Below, in pieces: positions 1 to 11,299 of a stretch of DNA of 64,000 nucleotides. The notes under the pieces were generated by a model. The model worked only from the letters and a program-made list of their open reading frames with translations. It made no database searches and was not told the origin of the DNA. The DNA is from Acanthosepion lycidas. Its lineage: Eukaryota > Mollusca > Cephalopoda > Sepiida > Sepiidae. The stretch spans positions 83,030,549-83,094,548 of the forward strand of contig OZ010574.1 in the NCBI GenBank assembly GCA_963932145.1, in the 5' to 3' direction. A program made the position numbers and the translations under genes. The number at the start of each line of letters is the position of its first letter. Position 1 is the stretch's first letter.

Positions 1-496
1 GTTAAGCTATCTATATGGTTGAAAGAAGTGTGGTCTTAACCAAGACCCATAGGCTTCACTTGTTCAAAGCCCTTTTTATTTCAAAGATGACAGTTTAGAT
101 ATTTCTGAATTGCTTTGGTGTCATGCAAGACATCCATATGGAAGTCACGGTTTGACAGGTCTATTTTAGAGGATGACAATTATTCAGGTTAATATTTTTT
201 GTATATAGCTTATTCTATTTAAAATTTCCTTATCTTCTATAAAAGAAATTGTTATGATTAATCCATATATAGATTTGATTAACTTTATGTGATAGAATTG
301 TTTACATCTGGACATTTAGCACTGTAAAAAGGTGTTTTTTTTTTGTCAGCAAAAATAAAATGGTGCAGATTGCAATATGAAAAAAAGAAATGTATATGTC
401 ATCGTCTTATATAATAAATCTTCAACAATCTAGTTAAAAGAGAATGTTATAAAACTTTGAATAAAATTTCAGGGTTTTTTTTTTCAAAATAGAAAC
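1..496. repeat. Duplicated segment, copy 1 (contains R1 remnant)
   Basis: Nearly identical to 6875-7380 in the same orientation. Visible differences are scattered single bases plus about 11 extra bases in the other copy near 7190. The shared block ends at 496 after the T-run and 'caaaatagaaac'. Its first ~170 bp, read on the minus strand, is a broken copy of the R1 reading frame seen at 32838-33125 (KGFE-VKP, CHA-HQ, SEISKLS). The left edge lies outside the window, so the true repeat may be longer. No intact gene. Confidence 0.85.
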
Positions 497-641
497 TTTT
501 TTTTAACTCACTGAGTCTAGCAAAATATCACCTACAATCAAGAAACAAGAGTTATGTTATTGCAAGACTTTTTATTTGATATCACCTTAGCTAACAACCA
601 TATATTTAGTTAACAAAATAACACAAAGATAGAAAAAATAA

Positions 642-642
642 T

Positions 643-706
<64 letters not shown>

Positions 707-707
707 A
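642..707. repeat. (CA)n(TA)n microsatellite
   Basis: About 19 bp of alternating CA followed by about 40 bp of alternating AT. Confidence 0.97.
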
Positions 708-1355
708 TGCAAAGTTTTGGTAAAACTGACAGAAAGCCAGGTGACCAAAAGAGAAATTAACAACCAATAAATCTAAAACCAATAAAATTGATAGAAGAAA
801 ACAGGAAAATGAAACATAAACTAAGAAAAAAACAAAAGACAGACACGGTACTCTAAGTTACAAAGACAGAGCGATTACACCTCCCAGCATCTTTACTGAG
901 AAAGAGACAAATTTTGAACTACGACCGTCAGGCATTCTAGTCACCTGACGATCATGGCCTGAAACTTAAGTAATAGTCTGAACTTTGTGCGTGCACACAC
1001 ACACACATATATATGTTTGTGTAGGTAATGTTGGATTTAAAACATGACAAAATTAGTATGTCGCAAGACTGAAATTGTAGAAGTCCAGTTAGAATTTAAA
1101 TGACTAACAATGACTTGGCAAAATCAAATTCATAATCATAGCACATTTTACTAGTGAGCTAGATAAATGTAAAGAATGATAAATATATAGATCAATACAA
1201 TATTATTCTAAGTGTTTATTTTGCCTGTAAATTTCTACTGGACAGACTTTTCTCCCTAGCAAGGCCAATGCAAATTGTATCATTCAATGGGTCACTGTTT
1301 TGAGTGGTTTATGAAGTTGTGAGATGAAAAGAAGGACCCTGTGAAAGAAGAGAGT
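708..1355. other. AT-rich stretch without a gene
   Basis: No open frame or recognised element. A small dyad (cgtcagg at 925-931, cctgacg at 944-950) could form a short hairpin and may belong to a dispersed repeat. A short CA/TA run lies near 990-1012. Confidence 0.6.
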
Positions 1356-1403
1356 ATAATAATAATAATAATAATAATAGAAGAAGAAGAAGAATGAGAA
1401 GAA
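1356..1403. repeat. (AAT)n/(AAG)n microsatellite
   Basis: Eight ATA-type trinucleotides grade into AAG-type trinucleotides. Confidence 0.95.
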
Positions 1404-1492
1404 ATGTCATATATGCAGCAATTTTGAATTAGACTGTCATGTTTTAGCTTGAACTTATGATTAATTCAACATGATAAATATGACCACAATTT

Positions 1493-1496
<4 letters not shown>

Positions 1497-1526
<30 letters not shown>
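1497..1526. repeat. (AT)n microsatellite beside a fold-back
   Basis: Thirty bases of alternating AT directly abutting the left arm of the inverted repeat at 1527-1644. Confidence 0.95.
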
Positions 1527-1528
<2 letters not shown>

Positions 1529-1644
1529 AAACCTAGAGAGCCAGACAAACCTACTAAGGTTTCATCTAAGTGGATCATCAGAGAAAGCTGACGATCCACT
1601 TAGGTGAAACCTTGGTAGGTTTGTCTGGCTCTCTAGGTTTGACT
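1527..1644. repeat. Fold-back inverted repeat, arms ~50 bp
   Basis: The left arm begins with agtcaaacctagagagccag. The right arm ends with its complement (ctggctctctaggtttgact). The arms pair over about 50 bp with a few mismatches, around a short loop near 1580-1590. Such perfect-arm elements next to AT runs are often fold-back transposon derivatives or palindromic insertions. No coding content. It may end a larger element that continues to about 1800, which I cannot classify. Confidence 0.85.
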
Positions 1645-1814
1645 AGGTCTGCTCTACTTTCGTATTGAGCGCTTTTTTAGTTAGTTGATTACTCGTATCG
1701 AGGTTTTTTCTTTGGGCTTTGGACCCGTATGCTGTATGATTATTTTTGACAGACATTCATATTCCTAGCTCTTTTTTTTTTTTTTTTAAACCTTTTTTCC
1801 TTCAAAAATATTTT

Positions 1815-2111
1815 TCATATTTTCCCAATAAAACATGACCGAGTGCACATATAAATACTTTGTATATCCATTCCATGAAGTCGTTCCTTGAGGGTTGACC
1901 ACAGATTCTCAATTGTATTTAATTCAAGAGAGTTTCCAGGCCAGTCTATAGTACTTTGATTTGCACACTGGTAAGGCTTTTCAGTGTGTTTGTGCAGTGT
2001 TACAATTATTGTACGCTTCCTTGGAGTAATGTCCATCGCAGACAATGGCTGTAGTACAACTATTTGACAATCAAGACAATAGTGTCTGGGTGTGATAAAA
2101 ATCTGGTGCAA
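1815..2111 (-). pseudogene. Tc1-like transposase C-terminal remnant
   Basis: The minus-strand frame contains WPGNSLELNTIENLW at residues 57-71. This matches the Tc1-family signature around the last catalytic acid (WP-SPDLNPIENLW), with the E of IENLW kept; SPD has become SLE and NP has become NT. An LK follows, as usual in the family. The helix-turn-helix and the first two catalytic aspartates are absent, so this is a dead 3' piece of a transposase normally ~340 residues long. Sequence to about 2310 probably belongs to the same element, but I found no matching pair of terminal repeats. Confidence 0.75.
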
Positions 2112-2894
2112 TCACAGATGATACAATATTTTTCAAGGCCAAACAAATTTCATCTTACACCCAGAAAATGGTTTCATATTATTGCACACCACTGCAAATG
2201 ACCTAATCTGAGGAAAAAATTGATTACACCCTATCACTCAGTAGGTCTGAAACTGACCATATGGTGAAAGAAAGGAAACTAAAGTGGTTGTTTCAATTAA
2301 TTTGCACAAGGGTGTATGCATTATTATTTGAAACTCATATGATATACCCTCGATTCTACCAGAATAATTTAATCATCTGGTAATCCCACCTCAGCCTGAC
2401 TGGAGTCTACAGTCTTATTTGGCAACCTTCCTAGAGTTAGAGGCTCAATAAAATTGCCCAGCCTCCTGTGCTGTGAACAGGTAGAAGTAGGTAGACTCAC
2501 CTATTGTCTAGTCTGCACTCCTTCCACATCTATTGAGCAGGGATAGAGATTCATCCCTTATTCCCTGTTTAGGATATAGTTTAACGATTCTTCTTCTTTC
2601 AGTGCCTTAATGATTTAACTGTCTTAACTTTCTAGCAATCTGACTGTGGCTTTCCATTATGAGGGTACCAGGTTTGCAGTTTGCTTGCTGCTGCTTCTAA
2701 CTGGTTGTTAGGGGCCTGAACTCTTTAGCAGCACTTACAGAGGCTGCTCTGATCAACAGCTGTATAATACCAGGGTTTTTGTATGTCATGTCATACATGA
2801 GTAGTTGTTCCTGCATATATTTCCAGTGGACAACCCTGAGGTCACATTATGCTTTGTTTTCAGCCAGCTCTGACTGATCTGTATTCCATTAACG
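2112..2894. other. Noncoding; probable 5' flank of Tc1 and LINE remnants
   Basis: No open frame. 2131-2315 is likely residual Tc1-like element sequence. 2390-2890 is somewhat less AT-rich and leads directly into the endonuclease-like frame at 2895, so it may be LINE 5' untranslated sequence. This is inference from position only. Confidence 0.4.
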
Positions 2895-3110
2895 ATGAAT
2901 ATTGATAATTATGTTGGCTTTTTTCCTTCTTTTCCCAACACAAATTTACTCATGAACAACACAACAAAACAAAATATAACAAAACAAGCAAAAACAAAAC
3001 CACCTACCCACTTCAACCTTTCTTTCTCCAATGTTCATGGTATCTGCTCCAACTTTGGCAGTATAGAAACTTTTCTCATGGAAGGGTCACTGGATATCCT
3101 TGCACTTTAA
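2895..3110 (+). pseudogene. LINE endonuclease N-terminal fragment
   Basis: The frame contains FNLSFSNVHGICSNFGSIE, then FLMEGSLDILAL, followed by a stop where a serine or cysteine of the ALxETNL motif is expected, then KTNLN. This is the start of the APE-type endonuclease of CR1/Jockey-like LINEs (NVRGLRSNF ... DILALSETNL). About 45 residues of domain are recognisable. Within about 50 bp the sequence jumps to the reverse-transcriptase tail at ~3160, so roughly 2 kb of the element is deleted. Confidence 0.75.
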
Positions 3111-3159
3111 AAAACAAACTTAAATTCAGACCTATCTATCTCGTGCTTCTTGATAAAGT

Positions 3160-3520
3160 CCAAATAAGAATCAGCAATATTACTGGCTCTAATCTGCACA
3201 TCTTAGCTTCAGTCACTTTCCCACCACTATAAGGTTACCTCCCTTTGCCTTTTTTTATGAATATTTTCATAGAAATTGTTCAGATGAGATCTTCGCTATG
3301 ATATCTAGACCCTTCGAAATTAAGTGCAGTACTAGACTGGCAACGAAGTCTCATCAATTTACATATAAGCTGGTTAGATATAGCTATAAATTCTATTCTA
3401 ATAGTTTCTTTTCTTGCACTTGTCACTTATGGAACTCTATTCAAGCTCAATGCTTTCCAGCCAACTTTAATCTGCAAAAGTTTAAATGCAGTATCAATTC
3501 CTATCTGCTGTCATCCTGTT
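3160..3520 (+). pseudogene. LINE-A type reverse transcriptase C-terminal tail
   Basis: Frames encode RISNITGSNL, then STRLATKSHQFTY, FYSNSFFSCTCHLWNSI, CFPANFNLQKFKCSIN and YLLS. This is the conserved tail of the CR1/Jockey-like family (TR..SH / SFFPRT..LWNSLP / CFP..YNLQ.FK..IN..LLS). It has the same order and wording as the minus-strand tail at 23756-23977, hence the label LINE-A. Frameshifts and stops interrupt the upstream part. Its 5' neighbour is the endonuclease start at 2895, so this is one internally deleted LINE. Confidence 0.8.
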
Positions 3521-3639
3521 TACTCTTCTATTGTTCTTACTGTGTAGCAGTTTTCCTGTGTTTAACTCTTCCGCACATTGCATCTTTTCGCCAGAATTCA
3601 CCTTTTTGATATTCCACTCTGTGTCTGGAATTTTCCACA

Positions 3640-5285
3640 TGTCATCACTTAGATTATAATATTAATAAGGATTATGATCATAATAAAACAAAGGTAAATA
3701 TATAGATTAATGCAAGGACTTAATGGACTGAACATGAGGTGAAAATATAAATACTCGTTAACTACAATTTTAATAATAAATATGTTGGTGTTAGATGAAT
3801 TGAAAAGGTGTGCTGCTAAAAGAAATTTATAGAATATATTTTAAATGTGTTATATTTAGAAAGTGTCTCTCACGTAATATTTTAATAAAATGTTTTAATA
3901 GAATATAAGTTTTTACTTGAAAATTCGTAAAAAGGAACGCACACACACACACCTGTTTCACATTAAAAAATACAGTCTTAAAAAAGTATTGAAATAACTA
4001 TTTCATAAACATATTGAGTGTTGTGAAGATATTTGGTTCCTCAAAGTGAACTTAAATCAAAATCAGAAATCTCTGAAGTAAAATATCCTTTCAATGCTAA
4101 GTGATAAAACTAAGATGATACTTTTAAATATACTGTAGTAAAAAAACAAATATGTGTATGGAAGACAAGAGGTGAAATCCTTCATATAATCAATATGATT
4201 TCCACTGTTATTTATTTATTATTTACTTATTTAAATAGAAATTTCCCTGGCACATGTAAGAGCTTTTAGTGATTATTATTATGTAAGAGCTTTTAGTGAT
4301 TATTATTCTTGAAAGAAGAATTTTTCCCCTCACCCCAAGGGAAAGAGAGATTTGCAGAAATGTTTCTGCATCTTTTCTCCCTTTTTACAGCTTTGGGCAC
4401 GTAGAAGAATTCTTCAAAATAAGAAATCTTCCAATGTAGAAATTCTTCAATATTTTCTTCAAGAGAAAATTTTTGACCTTTTCAAAATTATGCAATATTC
4501 ATTTTTTTACTAGTTTAATTATGATGTAAAAAGAGAAATGGCACTGTATTTTGTTATTTCCTTAGTATTATTAGAAGTTTTTTTTTTTTACATTTTGAGA
4601 TTTTAAATACAAAGTGGGTGCTGAAATGTTTTGGCCAAACCAAGAATATTCTCATGATTGTTCAAATTTTGGGAATGGGTCAGGTGAAAACCTTTTCAAG
4701 ACACTTGAAATATACTCTTGTGTCTAGAATTGACTGACATGGCAAATTCTAGAGTAATTGGACATGGTTAATTTGCAGAAATGCCCAACAAGTGGAATTG
4801 ACAAAGTTTCCATGAAGAATAACAAATGAAAAAAAAAGAAGAGGTTAAAATAATACTAATCAAACAATATATATGCAAGACAAAAGTAGGCAAAGGAACA
4901 GTAATAAGGCAAAAAATTCATAAAGTATGAATAGTATTAACACACAAAATACAGGCAATTGATTGTAGCACTCTGACTTTGACAAAAGAGAACAAAAATA
5001 TGGCAGATGAGACTCAGAAGTAGTTTACCGTATTGATTTGGAAGAAATTTCAGGATACATCTGTACAGTTTGTCTCTAAATTTGAGGAGGTGGCAGTTTT
5101 TGCACATATTCCCATGTGGAGTGGAACCAACACTAAATATTTAAATTTTGAATTTTTTCTAAAATACTCACTGATATTCCAGATACCTGATTTATTGGAT
5201 TTTTTTCTACTTTTTTCTCAACCTCCTCCTCTTTTGTGTTATCATCAGATTATCATTTTATTAGCAGCATTTGTCTATATCTCCA

Positions 5286-5287
<2 letters not shown>
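3640..5287. other. AT-rich noncoding stretch
   Basis: No frame with protein-like content and no recognised transposon. It holds a short CA run near 3940 and a 27 bp tandem duplication (4255-4308, listed separately). Confidence 0.6.
4255..4308. repeat. 27 bp tandem duplication
   Basis: Two adjacent copies of a unit beginning tgtaagagcttttagtgatt, identical except at the last base. Confidence 0.95.

Positions 5288-5319
<32 letters not shown>
5288..5319. repeat. (AT)n microsatellite
   Basis: Thirty-two bases of alternating AT. It gives spurious Y/I-rich open frames on both strands. Confidence 0.97.
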
Positions 5320-5320
<1 letters not shown>

Positions 5321-5324
5321 TCTT

Positions 5325-5727
5325 GACTCTCCCATCGAATTTGACGTATGAGGGTCAAGCAGATCTGTTCCTAGGAAATCAACAGCCTGACAAAAGCACA
5401 TGAGTATATAGTGGTGAAGGTTTCGTACAGGACCATCCACATTTTTGAAGGGACGAATACAGAGACCTGGTGCACTACGTGCCACAATGTCCCCAAACGA
5501 CCCTCCGCAGGTTTTGAATTCAGAGTTTCCCTTCTCCTAGACCAGTTGCCATCCAAGACTATAGAACCCAGTCTGTACTTCTATTTAACCATAGCTGGAG
5601 GGAGAAGAAGAGGATTCACACCTTTCCCAAGGGTATTAGCACGTAAGTGAATGTAATGGATGTGACTGGAATTCGAGCTCTGCGATTCCTCAATCCAAGC
5701 CACTATACATTACTCCACCGTGCCTCC
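5325..5727 (-). repeat. tRNA-derived SINE, reversed, with extra 3' sequence
   Basis: Read on the minus strand from 5727, this starts gaggcacggtggagtaatg and continues with the same body as the + strand SINE at 12560-12870. Landmarks are the cctcaatcc/ggattgagg block, the CCTTGGGAAAGGTGTGAATCC-like segment, 'ctatggttaaatagaa' and the ggatggcaactggtct block. 5540-5727 is clearly SINE. 5325-5540 follows where the SINE tail should be but does not match the other copies, so it may be a longer subfamily tail or an unrelated neighbour. (AT)n runs lie at both ends. Confidence 0.8.
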
Positions 5728-5755
5728 TATATATATATATATATATATATATATA
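5728..5755. repeat. (TA)n microsatellite
   Basis: Twenty-eight bases of alternating TA next to the SINE head. Confidence 0.97.
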
Positions 5756-6739
5756 CTGCAATTTCAAAAAGAACTATAATGGGAAAACATAAATTGCCAG
5801 CCTTCTCAAGGATCTCTTGATGATTCATACCAATGATGCATCATAAAGTCTTCTTCAGTTCTGTTTAAAGGGGCCCATATGCCAAAAATAGAAGTGCAAA
5901 TGCTGACTGATATTAAAATAAAATATTTTTATTTAATAATTATAAGTAAGACAAGGAATAAAGAATAAAAAATGACAAAGTTCAAGAGACTGGTTCAAAA
6001 AAGATGTGGCACTGTAAATGTCTGGATTCTTTTCAATTTATTTCATTTTTTTAAAAAAATAAGCTTTCAGATATTTTCTTTATTGAAAGATAAAAATAGA
6101 TAATGCTGATAAATTGTATCCACAACATCATATCTGATTAGTGGGAGGCTAACATATGGAGGCATTCTCATCATGACCTCTGATCATTCAGAGATTAAAT
6201 CAAGTGTGACAGGACAGAGAAAAGAGAGTGCTTTCCTTATAAGGCAAACAGCTGAAAAGGTGAAGAAGAGAGCCACATCTGTTCCATGTATTTTCTTACT
6301 GTTCATTCCTGCATCATTCTAAAAGTAGGGTCTCCCTCTCTCTCAGTCAACATAAAGAAAAAGTGGATTTTTATATTAACCATATTTTCCACAATGTATA
6401 AGAAAAGTTGCATTTGCCCTTTTACAGCATATATTTATTTTGATCTGTAACCCTTTTACTTAGCTATGCTATACCCTTAAAAGTTGCCTTCTGAAAACTC
6501 TACAGATTATTCAGTAATGTTGTAAGAAAGCAGATAGTAAGGTAGATTGAAGGCAATTTGATTGGTCACAAATTATTGACAGATCTCATCTGTTTCTATT
6601 TACTTTATGAATATTTTTATGAACAATTACTAGTAAATAAAGAGTTATAACTTCCATAACATTCTTTTGACAGTTTCTTTTCAAATTATAATGTGGTTAA
6701 TGTAAAGAAAACTATTATTTTAATGTGTAATTGATTATC
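5756..6739. other. AT-rich noncoding stretch
   Basis: No gene-like frame and no element I recognise. Confidence 0.6.
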
Positions 6740-6833
6740 ACCTCCATAACATTCAGTTACTCATCCTTCTTTTAAAATTATTATTACCATTCATTTGGGA
6801 ATATAATAATATGTCTAAAACACAATATGATTA
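6740..6833. repeat. 94 bp duplicated block B, copy 1
   Basis: Matches 7381-7474 base for base except for a few substitutions, starting at acctccataac. The two B blocks flank the second copy of the larger duplication (6875-7380). Confidence 0.9.
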
Positions 6834-6874
6834 TTTATTCTGTTTCTATGCAACGTTTTGTACTGATCTTTGTT

Positions 6875-7380
6875 GTTAAGCTATCTATATGGTTGAAAGA
6901 AGTGTGGTCTTAACCAAGACCCATAGGCTTCACTTGTTCAAAGCCCTTTTTATTTCAAAGATGACAGTTTAGATATTTCTGAATTGCTTTGGTGTCATGC
7001 ATGACATCCATATGGAAGTCACGATTTGACAGGTCTATTTTAGAGGATGGCAATTATTCAGGTTAATATTTTTTGTATATAGCTTATTCTATTTAAAATT
7101 TCCTTATCTTCTAGAAAAAAAATTGTTATGATTAATCCATACATAGATTAGATTAACTTTATGTGATAGAATTGTTTACATCTGGACATTGTTCATAAAT
7201 TTAGCACTGTAAAAAGGTGTTTTTTTTTGTCATCAAAAATAAAATGGTGCAGATTGCAATATGAAAAAAAGAAATGTATATGTCATCGTCTTATATAATA
7301 AATCTTCAACAATCTAGTGTAAAAGAGAAAGTTATAAAACTTTGAATAAAATTTCATGTTTTTTTTTTCAAAATAGAAAC
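6875..7380. repeat. Duplicated segment, copy 2
   Basis: Second copy of the segment at 1-496, about 6.9 kb downstream in direct orientation and almost identical. It abuts block B copy 2 exactly at 7381. The minus-strand R1 frame is also broken here by stops. Confidence 0.9.
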
Positions 7381-7474
7381 ACCTCCATAACACTCAGTTA
7401 CTCACCCTTCTTTTAAAATTATTATTACCATTCATTTGGGAATATAATAATATGTCTAAAACACAATGTGATTA
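7381..7474. repeat. 94 bp duplicated block B, copy 2
   Basis: Repeat of 6740-6833. Its left edge coincides with the end of the larger duplicated segment, which marks a rearrangement breakpoint. Confidence 0.9.
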
Positions 7475-7483
7475 ATTATACTA

Positions 7484-7620
7484 TCTTTGTTGTTATCCCA
7501 ATGTTTCGGTTGTTGTGCTCTCCAGCCTTCATCAGGTGTCTGTTGATCTAGGTAACCTACAGGGAATTCCCAAATGTATCCTTCATTTAATCTCCTGGGG
7601 TAGACTGTTCTCGTTTCACA
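7484..7620 (+). repeat. Dispersed repeat R2
   Basis: Shares the blocks tctttgttgttatc-caatg, tccagccttcatcaggtg, gttgatctaggtaacctaca, gggaatt and tttaatct with 13085-13345 and 20385-20535. Noncoding. It resembles an abundant cephalopod intergenic repeat as I remember it. One copy of the 28 bp block that is amplified at 13111-13306 is present here. Confidence 0.7.
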
Positions 7621-8189
7621 AGAGATATTTCATCTACTTCATATTCTTAATACTTCTCAGTTATTGCTCACCCTGTTTCCACTGAATCCCAGACTCTGTA
7701 ATGGGGCCTCGCATAAAGGCAGGGAAAGTCGGCAAAATAGGCATTGAACTGAGCAGGGCTCAGACTGGTCTCCCTGGTAAACAGATCCTGAAGGTAATCT
7801 TGGAAAATCTCACATATACTCACATCTGTAGTCACAGTTCACTTATCTGGCAATGTGATACTTGTGACTGGATGCCTTTCGAGTTTCCTTTGTACACAAT
7901 TCAGTGGCCATATTTATTGCCTTTGTTATTCTCTTTAACCTAGCCCTAACTACTAGAGCTTGATCCTTCTTGATAAGCAAGGATGCCAGCTAAGTGTCCC
8001 CACTATCACAGGATTTGACATCCAATCTACTTTCTCTAGATGCCTTTTGCATCAGTAACTAAAATCAGCAGCAAATGATCTAAGTTTAGATTTTAAATGA
8101 TTCCACTACTTATTCCCAACCACAGCCCCTGTTAATTCTCACTGTAACATTGGTTGTAGCTGGTCCCGGCAATGTTGCTCACCAAATAA

Positions 8190-8953
8190 TGATGCGTTCA
8201 ATTTTTAGAAACCAGCCGTCTTAACCTTAGACTTCTCTAAGTTTACCCAAACCTGGACAAGCCTGATCTGAGTAAACTATATCATGGAAACTTTGACATT
8301 CTAAAAGCCCTACGTTGACTCTCTTAACTAGAACTCAGTTGATGTAGCTACAATGCACCAGTGAATCTAAGCTGCCACTCTTAATCCAAGTCCATGCTAC
8401 CTGCCATGGGTGCTCATTTCGATAATTATCAACAAGATCAAACCCATCGATAAAGTCCTGAATGACATAACATCTGGGTTGTTAGTACCCAATCTTTCCT
8501 CTGTGCAATCTATATCAAGATCAAGGACAGCATTCCAGTCACCTGCTAGAACTACCAAAAGTGATGTCATTAAAAATGGCTCAATCCACCAAAACAAATC
8601 CAGCCACTTCACATGGTCATTGTCACATAAACCCCAATGAGATGAAGAGCCTTGTTCTTTATGGTAATATCCAGCACAAAAAACCTGCCCGCCAGATCCG
8701 TGAAGACAAGAGCACACACCGCATCCACAGACTTGCTCACCAGCCAGGAAACACTTCTTGAATGTATATCAAAACATGCTGAACAGCGTATAAACCCCCT
8801 TGATAGAATGTTCTCATAATCGCAAGTTGAAAACCGGGTCTCCTGTAAATAGTATATATCCACCCTGAGATGCTGAAGATTGTGAGTGAACCTTGTCCTA
8901 TGAAACTTCAACCTCAGGCCCCAGGCATTTAAACTTGCTAACCAGAGAGCCAT
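8190..8953 (-). pseudogene. LINE-D APE-like endonuclease
   Basis: The frame from 8953 reads LASLNAWGLR, then LRVDIYYLQETRF, which are the first two conserved blocks of APE-type endonucleases (the E of QET binds the metal). After a frameshift at about 8609-8717 it continues with VVLAGDWNAVLDLDIDCTEE, GDWN at 8532-8543 being the catalytic D/N block. Further down, KLNASL near 8190-8210 matches the GYWKLN motif that follows the endonuclease in Tx1/L1 proteins. In the living element it would nick target DNA for retrotransposition. Inactivated by at least one frameshift and several stops. Confidence 0.75.
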
Positions 8954-8955
8954 TA

Positions 8956-10999
8956 TCAGTTTGAATAGGGTTGGGAAACTGGATTGAACATGGTCAGGGA
9001 AAGAATACCAACAGCCTCACCCATTGACCTCTGGCCTATCTCATTCTTGATAGTGCCATCCCGAGAGAGACTGCCAATATCGCAAGGAAAAGTTAGCTTT
9101 AGTGCCCTATAGACAGAGGGGTGAACAGAAACTGTGACCCTTCCTGAACAGAAGTGTTTTAACTTTCTTGTGGACTCATTGTCAAAAATGGTGATGGTTG
9201 GGGGGGACATATTAAATGATTTTATGGTCTCCTTGACCATACCCCATGACTGCTGTGTCCTCAAATCAGTTCAAAGGACAGAACACGCTGTATCGCAGTA
9301 AAATTAGTTGGTATCACATCATCTTTGTTGGCATATTGCTTTATTAGTGATAGTTAGCTAAGTTCTTTTATTCTATTGCCATAATTTGGCTCTTTCAGCC
9401 TGGGCCAAGGAAATGCAACAGACATTCTGTTTGTTTTGTTTTGCCTTCTCCTCCTTTCCATCACCTCTGCTGATGGACTTCTCTGGTGTTTTGAAGGTGG
9501 ACACATTTCAGGATGTTTTTTGGGGAGAGAAGGACTAGGAGTTGGACATGGGGTGTGTGATGTACTTTTCCTGAAAATATTGGGATCTCTATCGAACAGA
9601 ATAATTTACACGGGTCCAATGTATTGATGATGGTTTAGAAACTGATTTTGAAATGGGAGGATGGGGCAGAGGTCAAGGAGGGAGCTGCCTTTTTAGTAGA
9701 TGATAGTTTCCTGTTGGTGTTCAATTTTGCTTTGGGCATTTTGATTTTTTTCAGTTTTCTGAAATCCAGGGTCATATATTTTTTTTCATTTCCTCAAAAG
9801 AAGTATTCTCTTTAGAGGCCAGGGCATCACCCTTAACATTGGTAGAGGGAGTGGGTCTGTTTCTGCCTTTCATCCCAGGGGGCTTTAGAGGACTGAGGAC
9901 CCACTGTCTGATGCTTCCCTCTGGCCCTACCAACAACCAGCCATTCACCTTCTCCTTTTTCCACAACTGCCCAAACAGCAGGCAAAAGCTCTTTGGGGAA
10001 TGGGGATTTAGAGCTCAGCCTAACCAGGGGTTTAAACACAGCAGTCTCAGAAGCTGGCATGCCCATCACAGGTGAGGTGGAACTTAAAGATGTGTCATGG
10101 GGGATTTTGGTTGACTGGGGCCTGACTTTCAGAGACCTTCTTATCTGGGTAGGAGGAGGTAAGGTGACCAGCCTCTCCACACTTCCAACATGTTGGGTTT
10201 CTTCAGGCCCCTTACTTCCAGACAGTTGGGGATGGAGTAGAAAGCATTACAATTTAATATCCAAAACTCCATCCCCGGTTCAAGTTATCCCAAGAAGCAC
10301 CCAGTATGTTACCATATTGTGAAGTGAATGCAGCCAGGTTCTCCCTGATAACCTGACCAGGGACCTCAAATATTGCCACGCTTTTCAAACACCTGCTTTT
10401 GTATTCGATCTGAAGGATTAGATCTTTCATAATTAGATCTTGACACAAAACTTTAACACAGTCTTCAGGCATGTGCAGCTATATGTCTCACATGAAGTAG
10501 TCTGCACCCATAACAATTCTTTGGAGCTTAACCCTCCCAGGGACTCCAGTGATTTTACAACTTTGTCTTTTGTGGAGCAACAAATTTTACACAAACACTT
10601 GTCCATCATGAAGACTGTCACTATTTTTTTTCAATCTTCTTTAGCTCTTGAGGTGCTTCCAAGTGCCCACCTGCTACCACAAGGTGAGCGTAATTCTTGG
10701 CATGCTCCAGAAACTCCACTATATTAATAATGCATTTCAGGGGTGACTTCCAGCAACAGAGTATTTCCCCATTCTCTACATTATCACTTATGTTATCTGA
10801 ATCATGGCCATTAGTATTTTGGCCATTATTAGCTTCCGTACATTTGTTACTAGTCACGTCTTCACCATTATTAACCTCTATATTGTTGTTTTTTTGGAGT
10901 ACCCTTGAATACTGGATACTCCTCAATATTATCTTTGTTGTGTGGGCCCTTTTTTAGAGAAAACAAATGTTTCTTGACTGACTGCATTGAGTCAGCCAT
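8956..10999 (-). pseudogene. LINE-D ORF1 (RNA-binding protein) remnant
   Basis: A plausible start at 10999 reads MADSMQSVKKHLFSLKKG. Downstream pieces in shifting frames include IFEVPGQVIRENL and YGNILGASWDN (10254-10472), which resemble the RRM-like part of Tx1 ORF1. A zinc knuckle CWKCGEAGHLTSSY lies at 10149-10190; it fits CX2CX4HX4C except that the last cysteine is tyrosine. The frame breaks several times. ORF1 proteins of this group coat the element RNA. Assignment rests on motif order and position upstream of the endonuclease. Confidence 0.65.
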
Positions 11000-11299
11000 T
11001 GAGGATTTTAAAAGGACAGCTAAATCAAGCAGATTTATAATTTTTCTTGTAAATATATAAGAAAAGAAAGAGAAGGGAAGAGTGGGAAAAAAGAAATAAT
11101 TAGCAACAAAATACAAATAAGCATAAAAATAAAAAAGAAAATCACCTACAGGTTAGAAAAATTCATTTAAACAAGAAATAAAATTTTAAATTAAGAGACA
11201 ATCAAAAAATTAAACAAAAAGCTGAGGAAAAAATAAAATTTAAAGATGAAAAAGAAAAATTTATAAAAGTCAAACAAATACTATTTAAGTTCACACAGT

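Larger units (their letters stand above)
7622..11116 (-). mobile_element. LINE-D: L1/Tx1-like retrotransposon, 3' truncated
   Basis: The minus-strand order is ORF1 with a zinc knuckle (10999 down to ~8956), endonuclease (8953 to ~8190), and a linker leading toward RT (to ~7622). The linker encodes RSFAADFS, LFTRE and YxEYEVDEISL, which are typical of the region between endonuclease and RT in Tx1/L1 elements. The RT domain and 3' end are missing; R2 sequence begins at the break. Many stops and frameshifts. The 206 bp repeats lie directly on its 5' side. Confidence 0.75.

Noticed and set aside
10621..10957. Overlapping frames on both strands as host genes
   Set aside because: They lie in decayed LINE-D ORF1; the minus-strand order ORF1-endonuclease explains them.
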